In this document: positions 1-6,217 of the stretch, piece by piece | Position numbering within the stretch: position 1 is the stretch's first letter | Layout: each line of letters starts with the position of its first letter | Assembly (NCBI GenBank): GCA_949286775.1 | Contig: CASEDW010000202.1 | Span: forward strand, 1-12,126 | Source: an uncultured Eubacteriales bacterium | Lineage (GTDB): Bacteria > Bacillota > Clostridia > Lachnospirales > Lachnospiraceae | Reading direction: 5' to 3' | DNA: 12,126 nt | The notes under the pieces: generated by a model | The model's input: only the letters and a program-made list of their open reading frames with translations | Told to the model about the DNA's origin: nothing | Database searches by the model: none | Program-made: the position numbers and the translations under genes

Positions 1-1
1 A

Positions 2-268
2 AAGCAGGCCGAAAAACTGACGGAGCTCGGTTTTGACAAACTTCCAATATGTATGGCGAAGACGCAGTATTCTTTTTCTGACGATCCGTTGCTTATCGGC
101 GCTCCAAAAGGATTTACGGTCACAGTCAGAAATCTCAAGGTTTCAGCCGGAGCAGGATTCATCGTTGCGCTTACAGGAGATATTATGACTATGCCTGGTC
201 TTCCTAAAGTACCTGCGGCTGAGCGTATCGATATAGACGAAAACGGAAAAATAACAGGACTTTTTTAA
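2..268 (+). CDS. fhs: Formate-tetrahydrofolate ligase, C-terminal fragment (5' end outside window)
   Basis: This is the last 88 residues of formate-tetrahydrofolate ligase, a cytoplasmic enzyme that makes 10-formyl-tetrahydrofolate from formate, ATP and tetrahydrofolate. The frame is open from the left edge. The C-terminal part carries the segments I recognise for this family: LPICMAKTQYSFSDDP, then VSAGAGFIVALTGDIMTMPG and LPKVPAAERID, ending in GLF. The start and the ATP-binding P-loop lie outside the window, so completeness cannot be judged. A strong intrinsic terminator follows 11 bases after the stop, so fhs ends its own transcript. Its product feeds the same C1-folate chain as the downstream folD and fchA-like genes. 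Confidence 0.95.
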   Translation, partial: KQAEKLTELGFDKLPICMAKTQYSFSDDPLLIGAPKGFTVTVRNLKVSAGAGFIVALTGDIMTMPGLPKVPAAERIDIDENGKITGLF

Positions 269-279
269 ATATAATTAAT

Positions 280-306
280 AAAAAAGCAGCGCTGTGCTGC
301 TTTTTT
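280..306 (+). terminator. Intrinsic terminator after fhs
   Basis: A perfect inverted repeat pairs 280-290 (six A then GCAGC) with 296-306 (GCTGC then six T) around a 5-base loop, GCTGT. The 3' arm supplies the U-tract. It lies 11 bases after the fhs stop codon. The A/T flanks make it potentially active on both strands, but there is no convergent gene here. Confidence 0.9.
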
Positions 307-339
307 ACATGTCAAGAATACAGAAAATTAAATTAAAAG

Positions 340-368
340 TTGTTATACACGGTCAGATTTGATATAAA
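340..368 (+). promoter_or_regulatory. Predicted sigma-A-type promoter of the folate operon
   Basis: TTGTTA at 340-345 (4 of 6 to the -35 consensus) and TATAAA at 363-368 (5 of 6 to the -10 consensus) are separated by 17 bases. An A/T-rich stretch at about 322-339 precedes the -35 box and could act as an UP element. Transcription would start near 375, leaving a leader of about 44 bases before folD. That leader is too short for a tetrahydrofolate riboswitch. The call rests on motif match and position only. Confidence 0.6.
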
Positions 369-418
369 TTATGTTGTGTTTAAAGAACCCTGGAAAATAA
401 ACGAGGTGAAGATAAATA

Positions 419-1276
419 ATGGCAAATATTTTAAAAGGCGCTCCGGTAGCGGAGGCGATATCAAAACGCAGCATTGAAAATATCGAAAAGCTCAAAAAAC
501 ACGGAATCACACCGACTCTCGCTATTTTAAGAGTCGGCGAAAGGGCTGATGATTTAAGTTATGAAAAAGGCGCCGTAAAACAGTGTGAGAAAACAGGAGT
601 TGAAGTTAAGAAAGTTGTTCTTCCGATTACTGCTGACAGCGATACTTTTTTCTCGACTTTAGACGCTCTGAATAAAGATGAATCCATTCATGGAATACTG
701 ATGTTCCGGCCGCTTCCAAAACATCTGGATGACGAAAAAGCCAGAAAAATGCTCGCTCCTGAAAAGGACGTTGACGGCTGTACCGACGGTTCTCTTGCCG
801 GAGTGTTTACGAACACAAAAATGGGCTTCGCGCCATGTACGGCACAGGCAGCCATGGAAATACTTGATTTTTACAATATAGACTGTTCAGGGAAAAAAGC
901 GGTCGTTCTTGGAAGATCTCTTGTTGTAGGAAGACCGGCGGCCATGATGCTTATGCATAAAAATGCTACAGTTACTATATGCCATACAAAAACAGTCAAC
1001 ACGGCTGATATCGCAAAAGATGCCGATATTATCATCGTATGTACAGGTCAGATGGAATCTGTCGGTAAAGATTATTTAAAGGAAGGGCAGACTGTCATAG
1101 ACGTCGGTATAAGCTGGAACAGTGAAAAAAACAAGCTTTGCGGAGACGTTATTTTTGATGAAGCTGAGCAGACAGTTGAAAATATTACTCCGGTACCCGG
1201 CGGCGTAGGCGGCGTTACAACGGCAGTGCTTGTATCGCATGTAGTTGACGCGGCAATGAGGACATTAAAAATCTGA
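419..1276 (+). CDS. folD: FolD family 5,10-methylene-tetrahydrofolate dehydrogenase; cyclohydrolase residues altered
   Basis: The 285-residue protein has the usual FolD length and layout: an N-terminal folate-binding half, then a Rossmann half with VVLGRSLVVGRP (residues 162-173) and the C-terminal TPVPGGVG motif (257-264). Canonical FolD oxidises methylene-tetrahydrofolate and hydrolyses methenyl- to 10-formyl-tetrahydrofolate. The folate-binding Asp of the KDVDG motif is kept (D119). In the YxxxK active-site motif, however, the sequence is YEKGA, so the catalytic Lys (K56 in human MTHFD1, K54 in E. coli) is A52. The Gln of the usual VQLPLP motif (human Q100) is F96 in MFRPLP. Human K56 mutants lose cyclohydrolase but can keep dehydrogenase, so this enzyme is inferred to be dehydrogenase-only. 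The start is supported by GAGGTGA at 403-409. NAD or NADP preference cannot be read from the sequence. Confidence 0.93.
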   Translation: MANILKGAPVAEAISKRSIENIEKLKKHGITPTLAILRVGERADDLSYEKGAVKQCEKTGVEVKKVVLPITADSDTFFSTLDALNKDESIHGILMFRPLPKHLDDEKARKMLAPEKDVDGCTDGSLAGVFTNTKMGFAPCTAQAAMEILDFYNIDCSGKKAVVLGRSLVVGRPAAMMLMHKNATVTICHTKTVNTADIAKDADIIIVCTGQMESVGKDYLKEGQTVIDVGISWNSEKNKLCGDVIFDEAEQTVENITPVPGGVGGVTTAVLVSHVVDAAMRTLKI

Positions 1277-1312
1277 ATCTGTTACAACAATTTTTATAGA
1301 AAGAAAAACATC

Positions 1313-2593
1313 ATGAATTATTCAGAAGCAATCGATTACATAGAAAACTTTACATGGAGCAAGACTAAATTAGGCCTTGATAGAACGAAAGAGCTCCTTG
1401 ATCGTCTTGGGAATCCCCATATGGATCTCAAATATGTGCATGTTGCCGGCAGCAATGGAAAAGGCAGCACATGCTGCATGATAGAGTATATACTCAGGTG
1501 CGCCGGATATAAGACGGGATTTTATCTTTCGCCATACGTAGAAGATTTCAGAGAATCTTTCCAGATAAGCGGCGAAATGATTTCTGAGGAAGATCTTTGC
1601 AGAATTACTGAAACGGTAAAAAAAGCGGCTGATCAGATGGAAGATCATCCGAGCCAGTTTGAAATTAAAACAGCCATCGCGTTTCAGTATTTTAAAGAGA
1701 AAAACGTGGATATAGTTATTCTGGAGGTGGGACTTGGAGGAGAATACGACAGTACAAACGTCATCCCGGCTCCTCTTGTTGCGGTTATAACTAATATCGG
1801 CCTTGAACATACGGAATATCTCGGACATTCTCTGATTGAGATCGCCTACACAAAAGCCGGAATCATAAAACCGGGATGCGAAGTTGTCACTTATAACAAT
1901 AAACTTGAAGTTTTGCAGATTTTAAAAGACGTCTGTGAAAAGAGAGGATGTAAATTTCACAGGACTTTCAGAGCCGATATCAAACCTGAATTCAGAAGTA
2001 TCAACGGCCAGCAGTTTATATGGAAGCATGACGGACAGGAGCATGAATATAAACTCTCTCTTTTAGGAGATCACCAGCTTGGAAACGCCGCCGTAGCGCT
2101 TACGACGATTTCAATTCTGAAAGAAAAGGGATTTGACGTTAAAGAAGAAGATATCAAAAGAGCTTTGGCAACGGTAAAATGGCCCGTCCGTTTTGAAGTT
2201 ATCAGTAAAGATCCGCTTTTTATCATGGATGGAGGTCATAATCCGCAGTGCGCTCAGGCAATGGCGCATATGTTAAACGAATATCTTCCATATAAAAAGT
2301 TCAGCTTTATACTGGGAATATTAGCTGACAAGGATTACAGTTCGATGATAGACTATATCGCCCCTTTTGGAGAAGAGTTTTTCTGTCTTACGCCTGACAA
2401 TTCAAGAGCTCTTCCGGCCGAAGATCTCGCGGATATATTTAAACGCAGAAAGAAAAAGGCTGTTGCCTGCGCTTCTGCTGAAGAAGCAGTAAAACTCGCG
2501 CTTCTTTCACACCGGCCTGTTATATCTTTCGGATCGCTTTATATGTCGGGAGAGGTAAGAAGCATTGTTAAAAAGCGTTTTGGCGTCAAATAA
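1313..2593 (+). CDS. folC: Folylpolyglutamate synthase / dihydrofolate synthase
   Basis: This 426-residue Mur-ligase-like enzyme adds glutamate to folates (and, in bifunctional members, to dihydropteroate) using ATP. Visible motifs are the P-loop HVAGSNGKGST (43-53), EVGLGGEYDSTN (138-149), the GLEHTEYLG segment (163-171), KAGIIKPG (181-188) with the Lys that is carbamylated in the family, HQLGNAAVAL (254-263), and MDGGHNP (305-311). Length and order match FolC. The loop after EVGLGG reads EYDSTN rather than the RLDATN of E. coli FolC, closer to the Lactobacillus casei monofunctional synthetase (DTDSTN) as I remember it. Dihydrofolate synthase activity is therefore likely from the operon context but not proven. 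It starts 36 bases after folD with only a weak A/G-rich ribosome binding site, so translation may be modest. Confidence 0.93.
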   Translation: MNYSEAIDYIENFTWSKTKLGLDRTKELLDRLGNPHMDLKYVHVAGSNGKGSTCCMIEYILRCAGYKTGFYLSPYVEDFRESFQISGEMISEEDLCRITETVKKAADQMEDHPSQFEIKTAIAFQYFKEKNVDIVILEVGLGGEYDSTNVIPAPLVAVITNIGLEHTEYLGHSLIEIAYTKAGIIKPGCEVVTYNNKLEVLQILKDVCEKRGCKFHRTFRADIKPEFRSINGQQFIWKHDGQEHEYKLSLLGDHQLGNAAVALTTISILKEKGFDVKEEDIKRALATVKWPVRFEVISKDPLFIMDGGHNPQCAQAMAHMLNEYLPYKKFSFILGILADKDYSSMIDYIAPFGEEFFCLTPDNSRALPAEDLADIFKRRKKKAVACASAEEAVKLALLSHRPVISFGSLYMSGEVRSIVKKRFGVK

Positions 2594-2619
2594 AGTTTTA
2601 AGATAAGGAGTCAGGTTTT

Positions 2620-3258
2620 ATGTACGATATTGAACTTTCATGTGTTGAATTTGTTGAAAAACTCTCTTCAAAATCGCCTACACCGGGAGGCGGCGGAGCA
2701 GCAGCGCTGGCAGGAGCTCTTTCAGCTGCCCTCAGCGCGATGGTAGGAAATCTTACGATAGGCAAGAAGAAATACGCCGCTGTTGAAGAAGAGATAAAAA
2801 GCCTTACGGAACTTATGATAAAATATCAAAATGAACTGCTCGAACTTGTGGGCAAAGACGCGGAAGTATTCGAGCCCCTTTCAAAAGCTTATTCTCTTCC
2901 AAAAGAAACGGATGAAGAAAAAGCTCATAAAGATGCGGTTATGGAAAAATGTCTTTACGATGCATGTATGGTGCCTGTAAGTATCATGGAAGTGTGCTGC
3001 AAGGTGATATCGACTGTCGGAACATTTGCGGATAAGGGATCGGTTCTTGCTGTCAGCGACGCGGCGTGTTCAGCGTCTCTGGCGAAAAGCGCTCTTCAGT
3101 GTGCTAGTCTAAATGTCTGGATCAATACGAAAAGTATGAAAGACAGAAAAACGGCTGACAGCATAAACGAACATGCGGAAAAAATGATCGCCGAATACTG
3201 TCCAATGGCCGATGCTGTATATGAAAAAGTAACCTCACAGCTGAAAAACAAAGGCTGA
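2620..3258 (+). CDS. fchA: Cyclodeaminase/cyclohydrolase family protein, probable methenyl-tetrahydrofolate cyclohydrolase
   Basis: The 212-residue, mostly helical protein matches the stand-alone family of the formiminotransferase-cyclodeaminase C-terminal domain. Family signatures are SPTPGGGGAAALAGAL (19-34), a central AEVFEPLSKAYSLPK segment (81-95), and SDAACSASLAKSA followed by ASLNVWINTKSMKD (146-175). Members either deaminate formimino-tetrahydrofolate or, as FchA of purinolytic clostridia and acetogens, hydrolyse methenyl- to 10-formyl-tetrahydrofolate. No formiminotransferase or histidine-degradation gene is nearby. The operon contains a FolD lacking its cyclohydrolase Lys, and fhs lies just upstream, so the cyclohydrolase role is favoured. 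AAGGAG at 2605-2610 sits 9 bases before the ATG. The gene symbol is by family and context; cyclodeaminase remains the alternative. Confidence 0.85.
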   Translation: MYDIELSCVEFVEKLSSKSPTPGGGGAAALAGALSAALSAMVGNLTIGKKKYAAVEEEIKSLTELMIKYQNELLELVGKDAEVFEPLSKAYSLPKETDEEKAHKDAVMEKCLYDACMVPVSIMEVCCKVISTVGTFADKGSVLAVSDAACSASLAKSALQCASLNVWINTKSMKDRKTADSINEHAEKMIAEYCPMADAVYEKVTSQLKNKG

Positions 3259-3318
3259 CGCATATAAAGATAAAAATTTTGGATAATTAATAAAGATAAT
3301 TATAAAACGGCAGGTAAA

Positions 3319-3876
3319 ATGATGGATAATAAAAAAATCGAACAGGCTGTCAAAATGCTTTTGGAGGCGATCGGAGAAGATCCTGATCGTGACGGCCTAA
3401 AAGAAACACCGGCAAGAATAGCTAAAATGTATGAAGAGATTTTTGACGGAATGGGGAAAAACGCCAAAGAGCATCTCACAAAGGTCTTTGAATCATCGAC
3501 AGATGAGATAGTGGTTGAAAAAGACATACAGTTTTATTCGATATGCGAACATCACATGGTGCCGTTTTATGGAAAAATACATATAGGATATATTCCTGAC
3601 GGTAATGTCGTAGGACTTTCAAAGCTTGCGAGAACAGTTGAAACATACGCCCGAAGGCTTCAAATACAGGAGAATATGACGGTACAGATCGCCGAAGACA
3701 TTATGAAATACCTTAAGCCGAAAGGCGTCATAATTGTTTGTGAAGCTGAACACATGTGTATGACGATGAGAGGCGTAAAAAAGCCCGGTACAAAGACGGT
3801 AAACATTGTTACCCGCGGTGTTTTTGAGAATGATGAAAATCTCAAAAACACGTTTTTCAGATTGCTTGAGGTTTAA
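3319..3876 (+). CDS. folE: GTP cyclohydrolase I
   Basis: FolE converts GTP to 7,8-dihydroneopterin triphosphate plus formate, the first step of pterin and folate synthesis. The 185-residue protein has the expected zinc ligands C76 and H79 in SICEHHMVPFYGKIHIGYIP and C147 in CEAEHMCMTMRGVKKPG, the latter also carrying the family's second catalytic-region His (H145). The N-terminal EDPDRDGLKETPARIAKM segment is typical. Two ATG codons are adjacent (3319 and 3322). The AGG at 3312-3314 is better spaced from the second, so the protein may begin MDNKK. The gene follows fchA after 60 A/T-rich bases and is joined to the next gene by only 3 bases, suggesting translational coupling. Confidence 0.96.
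   Translation: MMDNKKIEQAVKMLLEAIGEDPDRDGLKETPARIAKMYEEIFDGMGKNAKEHLTKVFESSTDEIVVEKDIQFYSICEHHMVPFYGKIHIGYIPDGNVVGLSKLARTVETYARRLQIQENMTVQIAEDIMKYLKPKGVIIVCEAEHMCMTMRGVKKPGTKTVNIVTRGVFENDENLKNTFFRLLEV
3868..3873 (+). promoter_or_regulatory. Ribosome binding site fixing a TTG start (HD gene)
   Basis: GAGGTT at 3868-3873 lies within the last codons of folE, with its GAGG core 8 bases upstream of TTG at 3880. This supports the TTG rather than the later in-frame ATG codons (3907, 3916), which lack such a site. Confidence 0.65.
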
Positions 3877-3879
3877 AGT

Positions 3880-4419
3880 TTGACAGATAAAGAAAAAAAT
3901 AATGAAATGATTAAAATGAAGAGGGTCTGGAGTGTATACTGCGACCCTCTTATTAATCGGTATCTTTCAGCTGTGGAGGATATCGAAAGAGACAGGATAT
4001 ACTGTCGCCACGGCTGGGATCATCTGATAAATACAGCCAGGATAGCTTATATACTAAATCTCGAAAATCATTATGAAATAAGCAAAGAGATCATCTATGC
4101 GGCGGCTCTGCTTCATGATATAGGCAGAGTAAGAGAATATGAGGATCAGACGCCGCATGATGTGGCAGGCGCAAAAATCGCCAGGGAGGTTCTTTTGCGC
4201 AGCGATTTTAACGAAACCGAGATAAGTTATATAACAAACGCGATTTTATCACACAGAGACAATGAGCCCGGCATTTCTTTCGATACAGGTGAAAAAGGGA
4301 TGATTTTAAGAAAAATTCTTCACGACGCGGACAAACTATCAAGAGAATGTTTCAAATGCGCCGCTTATGCTTCCTGCAAATGGAGCGAAGAAAAAAAGAA
4401 CAACAGATTAATCATATAG
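3880..4419 (+). CDS. HD-domain metal-dependent phosphohydrolase in the folate operon
   Basis: The 179-residue protein carries the HD-superfamily metal ligands: H48 (GWDHL), H79-D80 (LLHDIGR), and a distal D151 (LHDADKLS), with additional H93 and H125. No other domain, signal peptide or membrane segment is seen. HD proteins hydrolyse phosphomonoesters, phosphodiesters and nucleoside triphosphates. Known examples include the dihydroneopterin cyclic phosphodiesterase MptB of methanogens and the nucleoside-triphosphate pyrophosphohydrolase YpgQ of Bacillus. The gene lies 3 bases after folE, which makes dihydroneopterin triphosphate, and before folP and folB-folK, which need dihydroneopterin. The window holds no Nudix FolQ. 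I infer that it removes the phosphates of dihydroneopterin triphosphate, wholly or in part; this is not shown by sequence alone. A TTG start is used, and a general nucleotidase role is possible. Confidence 0.85.
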   Translation: MTDKEKNNEMIKMKRVWSVYCDPLINRYLSAVEDIERDRIYCRHGWDHLINTARIAYILNLENHYEISKEIIYAAALLHDIGRVREYEDQTPHDVAGAKIAREVLLRSDFNETEISYITNAILSHRDNEPGISFDTGEKGMILRKILHDADKLSRECFKCAAYASCKWSEEKKNNRLII

Positions 4420-4438
4420 ACAGACTTGAGGTGAGACC

Positions 4439-5245
4439 ATGATCATAGGAAACAGGAATTTTGATTTAAGCGGCAATACATATATAATGGGCATTTTGAA
4501 TATAACTCCCGACTCATTTTCGGACGGAGGCAAATGGAATACTGTGGATCGCGCCATAAAACATGCCGAAGAAATGATAAATGACGGCGCGGACATAATC
4601 GACGTCGGCGGAGAGTCCACACGTCCCGGTCATATTCAGATATCTTCGGCGGAAGAAACAGACAGAGTTGCCCCGGTAATTGAAAAAATAAAGCAGGAGT
4701 TTGATATCCCTGTATCAGTAGACACATATAAAAGCGATGTTGCTGAAGCGTCTCTAAAAGCAGGAGCAGATCTTGTAAACGATATATGGGGATTTTTATA
4801 CGACGAGAAAATGGCAGGCATTGTAAAAAAGTACAACGCCGCATGCTGTCTGATGCACAACAGAAATCAGGCAGTCTATAACGACCTTATCCCGGATATG
4901 ATCAACGACTTGAAAAAATGTATAAGAAAAGCAAAAGAAGCCGGCATCAGCGATGATAAGATAATTCTCGATCCGGGCATAGGATTCGCGAAAACTTATG
5001 AGATGAATTTACAAGTGATGAAAAACCTTGACGCGTTTAATTCTCTTAGTTATCCGATGCTGCTTGGCACTTCGAGAAAATCCTTTATAAGACGCTCTCT
5101 TGATTTGGATGTCGATCAGACGGAAGAAGGCACGCTTGTTACAACAGTAATGGCGGTTCAAAACGGATATTCTTTTGTCAGAGTACATGACGTTGAAAAA
5201 AATGTCCGCGCCGTTAAAATGACATATGCCATATTAAGAAGCTGA
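4439..5245 (+). CDS. folP: Dihydropteroate synthase
   Basis: FolP condenses 6-hydroxymethyl-dihydropterin diphosphate with p-aminobenzoate to give dihydropteroate; it is the sulfonamide target. The 268-residue TIM-barrel protein shows all main motifs: IMGILNITPDSFSDGG (16-31), DIIDVGGESTRPG (52-64) in the flexible substrate loop, VSVDTYK (92-98), LVNDIWG (112-118), LDPGIGFAK (177-185), LLGTSRKSFI (208-217) and VRVHDV (247-252). Nothing is missing. GAGGTGA at 4428-4434 precedes the ATG, and the gap from the HD gene is 19 bases. I see no insertion in the substrate loops of the kind linked to sulfonamide resistance. Confidence 0.97.
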   Translation: MIIGNRNFDLSGNTYIMGILNITPDSFSDGGKWNTVDRAIKHAEEMINDGADIIDVGGESTRPGHIQISSAEETDRVAPVIEKIKQEFDIPVSVDTYKSDVAEASLKAGADLVNDIWGFLYDEKMAGIVKKYNAACCLMHNRNQAVYNDLIPDMINDLKKCIRKAKEAGISDDKIILDPGIGFAKTYEMNLQVMKNLDAFNSLSYPMLLGTSRKSFIRRSLDLDVDQTEEGTLVTTVMAVQNGYSFVRVHDVEKNVRAVKMTYAILRS

Positions 5246-5288
5246 TATATCGTAATTGACGCATTTATTGTGTCGGAAAGAAGAAAAA

Positions 5289-6116
5289 ATGGACAGAGTA
5301 TTAATTAAAGACCTTGAGATTTTTGCGAATCATGGCGTATTTGATGAGGAAAATAAAAACGGACAGAAGTTTTATGTGTCATGTGAATTGTACACAGACC
5401 TTAGAAAAGCCGGCAAAACAGATGATCTGGCAAATACGATAAATTACGGCGAGATATGCTATCTTATCAAAACGATAATGCAGGAAAATACATATAATCT
5501 TATTGAAACCTGCGCCGAAAAAATAGCTGAAAAAATACTTTTATCATATGACGCTATAAATAAAGTAATTGTCTCGATAAAAAAGCCTTCAGCGCCTATC
5601 GGTCTTTCGCTTGAATATCCTGCCGTTATCATAGAGAGAGCCCGCCATGAGGCGTTTATAGCGATGGGATCAAATATCGGACAGTCAAGAGAGTTGATAG
5701 AAGAAGCAGTTCGAAAACTCAATCTGGCAGAAGATATAAGAGTTGAAAAAGTTTCGGAGCTTATAGTGACAAAGCCATATGGAGTGACTGATCAGCCGGA
5801 CTTTATAAACGGAGTCATGAAGATAACGACTCTAAAGACGCCGCATGAGCTGCTTGATACGCTGCACAAGATAGAAGCTGAAGCGGGACGCCAAAGAGTT
5901 TTAAGATGGGGTCCGAGGACTCTCGATCTCGATATTATTTTTTATGACGATATCATATTAGAAGACGACGATTTATGCATACCGCATGTTGATATGCAGA
6001 ATAGAGATTTTGTTTTAAAACCTTTGACCATGATCGCGCCATATAAAATTCACCCTGTTTTAAATAAAAGAGTAAAAGAGATGCTCGATGAACTTGAGCA
6101 AAAAAATGATAAATGA
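5289..6116 (+). CDS. folBK: Dihydroneopterin aldolase / HPPK fusion (FolB-FolK)
   Basis: One 275-residue protein carries two consecutive steps. Residues 1-118 are dihydroneopterin aldolase: IFANHGVFDEEN with the catalytic Glu region (E20-E21), TINYGE (50-55), NLIETCAEKIAEKI (70-83), and K99 in KKPSAPIG. Residues from about 121 are 6-hydroxymethyl-dihydropterin pyrophosphokinase: EAFIAMGSNIG (121-131), TKPYGVTDQPDFINGV (161-176), and RWGPRTLDLDI with the magnesium-binding D213 and D215. The product is the FolP co-substrate. An upstream in-frame TTG at 5256 would add 11 residues unlike the family. The ATG at 5289 is preferred, with GGAAAG at 5275-5280 as ribosome binding site and MDRVLIKDLEIFANHG as a normal FolB N-terminus. 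Such FolB-FolK fusions are known elsewhere. It is the last gene before a terminator. Confidence 0.95.
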   Translation: MDRVLIKDLEIFANHGVFDEENKNGQKFYVSCELYTDLRKAGKTDDLANTINYGEICYLIKTIMQENTYNLIETCAEKIAEKILLSYDAINKVIVSIKKPSAPIGLSLEYPAVIIERARHEAFIAMGSNIGQSRELIEEAVRKLNLAEDIRVEKVSELIVTKPYGVTDQPDFINGVMKITTLKTPHELLDTLHKIEAEAGRQRVLRWGPRTLDLDIIFYDDIILEDDDLCIPHVDMQNRDFVLKPLTMIAPYKIHPVLNKRVKEMLDELEQKNDK

Positions 6117-6123
6117 CTGCACT

Positions 6124-6164
6124 AAAGAGGCGTGAGATTCACTTGAATCCAACTCCTCTTTTTT
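6124..6164 (+). terminator. Intrinsic terminator ending the folate operon
   Basis: AAAGAGG (6124-6130) pairs with CCTCTTT (6155-6161). An inner stem GATTC (6136-6140) / GAATC (6145-6149) caps it with an ACTT loop, leaving a partly mismatched middle. The U-tract is 6159-6164. It begins 7 bases after the folB-folK stop codon. It also contains the -35 box of the lepA promoter. Confidence 0.75.
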
Positions 6165-6171
6165 GTATAAT
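6143..6171 (+). promoter_or_regulatory. Predicted lepA promoter, overlapping the terminator
   Basis: TTGAAT at 6143-6148 and a perfect TATAAT at 6166-6171 are 17 bases apart. The start would be near 6178, about 40 bases before the lepA TTG codon. The -35 box occupies the loop and 3' inner arm of the folate-operon terminator hairpin. Its position also argues against extending lepA upstream to the ATG at 6113. Confidence 0.7.
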
Positions 6172-6204
6172 AATGCGGATAATAAAAGCAAAAGTGTTGT
6201 ATTT

Positions 6205-6209
6205 GGAGG
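6205..6209 (+). promoter_or_regulatory. Ribosome binding site fixing the lepA TTG start
   Basis: A full GGAGG at 6205-6209 is 8 bases upstream of TTG at 6218. Translation from that TTG gives MSTFDKSHIRNFCIIAHIDHG, a normal LepA N-terminus. Confidence 0.85.
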
Positions 6210-6217
6210 AAAAAATA

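Larger units (their letters stand above)
340..6164 (+). other. Predicted folate / one-carbon operon
   Basis: Seven codirectional genes (folD, folC, fchA-like, folE, HD hydrolase, folP, folB-folK) are separated by gaps of 3 to 60 bases. I see no convincing internal terminator between the promoter at 340-368 and the hairpin-plus-U-tract at 6124-6164. The products cover GTP to dihydropteroate, glutamylation, and methylene/methenyl/formyl-folate interconversion. That the genes form a single transcript is inferred from spacing; an internal promoter cannot be excluded, and the 60-base gap before folE is the likeliest place for one. Confidence 0.7.

Noticed and set aside
269..418. Possible tetrahydrofolate riboswitch or other leader element before folD
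   Set aside because: The leader downstream of the predicted promoter is only about 44 bases and shows no multi-helix junction. The only strong hairpin in the gap is the fhs terminator.
1370..1828. 152-codon open frame on the minus strand inside folC
   Set aside because: It lies wholly opposite a well-supported gene, resembles no family I know, and has the look of a chance shadow frame.
3282..3307. Two adjacent near-copies of GATAATTA followed by A/T bases before folE
   Set aside because: The stretch is very A/T-rich, so an 11-of-13 match can arise by chance. No operator symmetry is visible. A TATAAA at 3301-3306 is too close to the folE ribosome binding site to be its -10 box.
4443..4844. 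133-codon open frame on the minus strand inside folP
   Set aside because: The composition is rich in Arg, Leu, Cys and Pro without any motif, and folP is complete on the other strand.
6113..6217. Upstream ATG that would extend LepA by 35 residues
   Set aside because: The extension crosses a terminator and a promoter and is unlike LepA N-termini. GGAGG at 6205-6209 points to the TTG at 6218.
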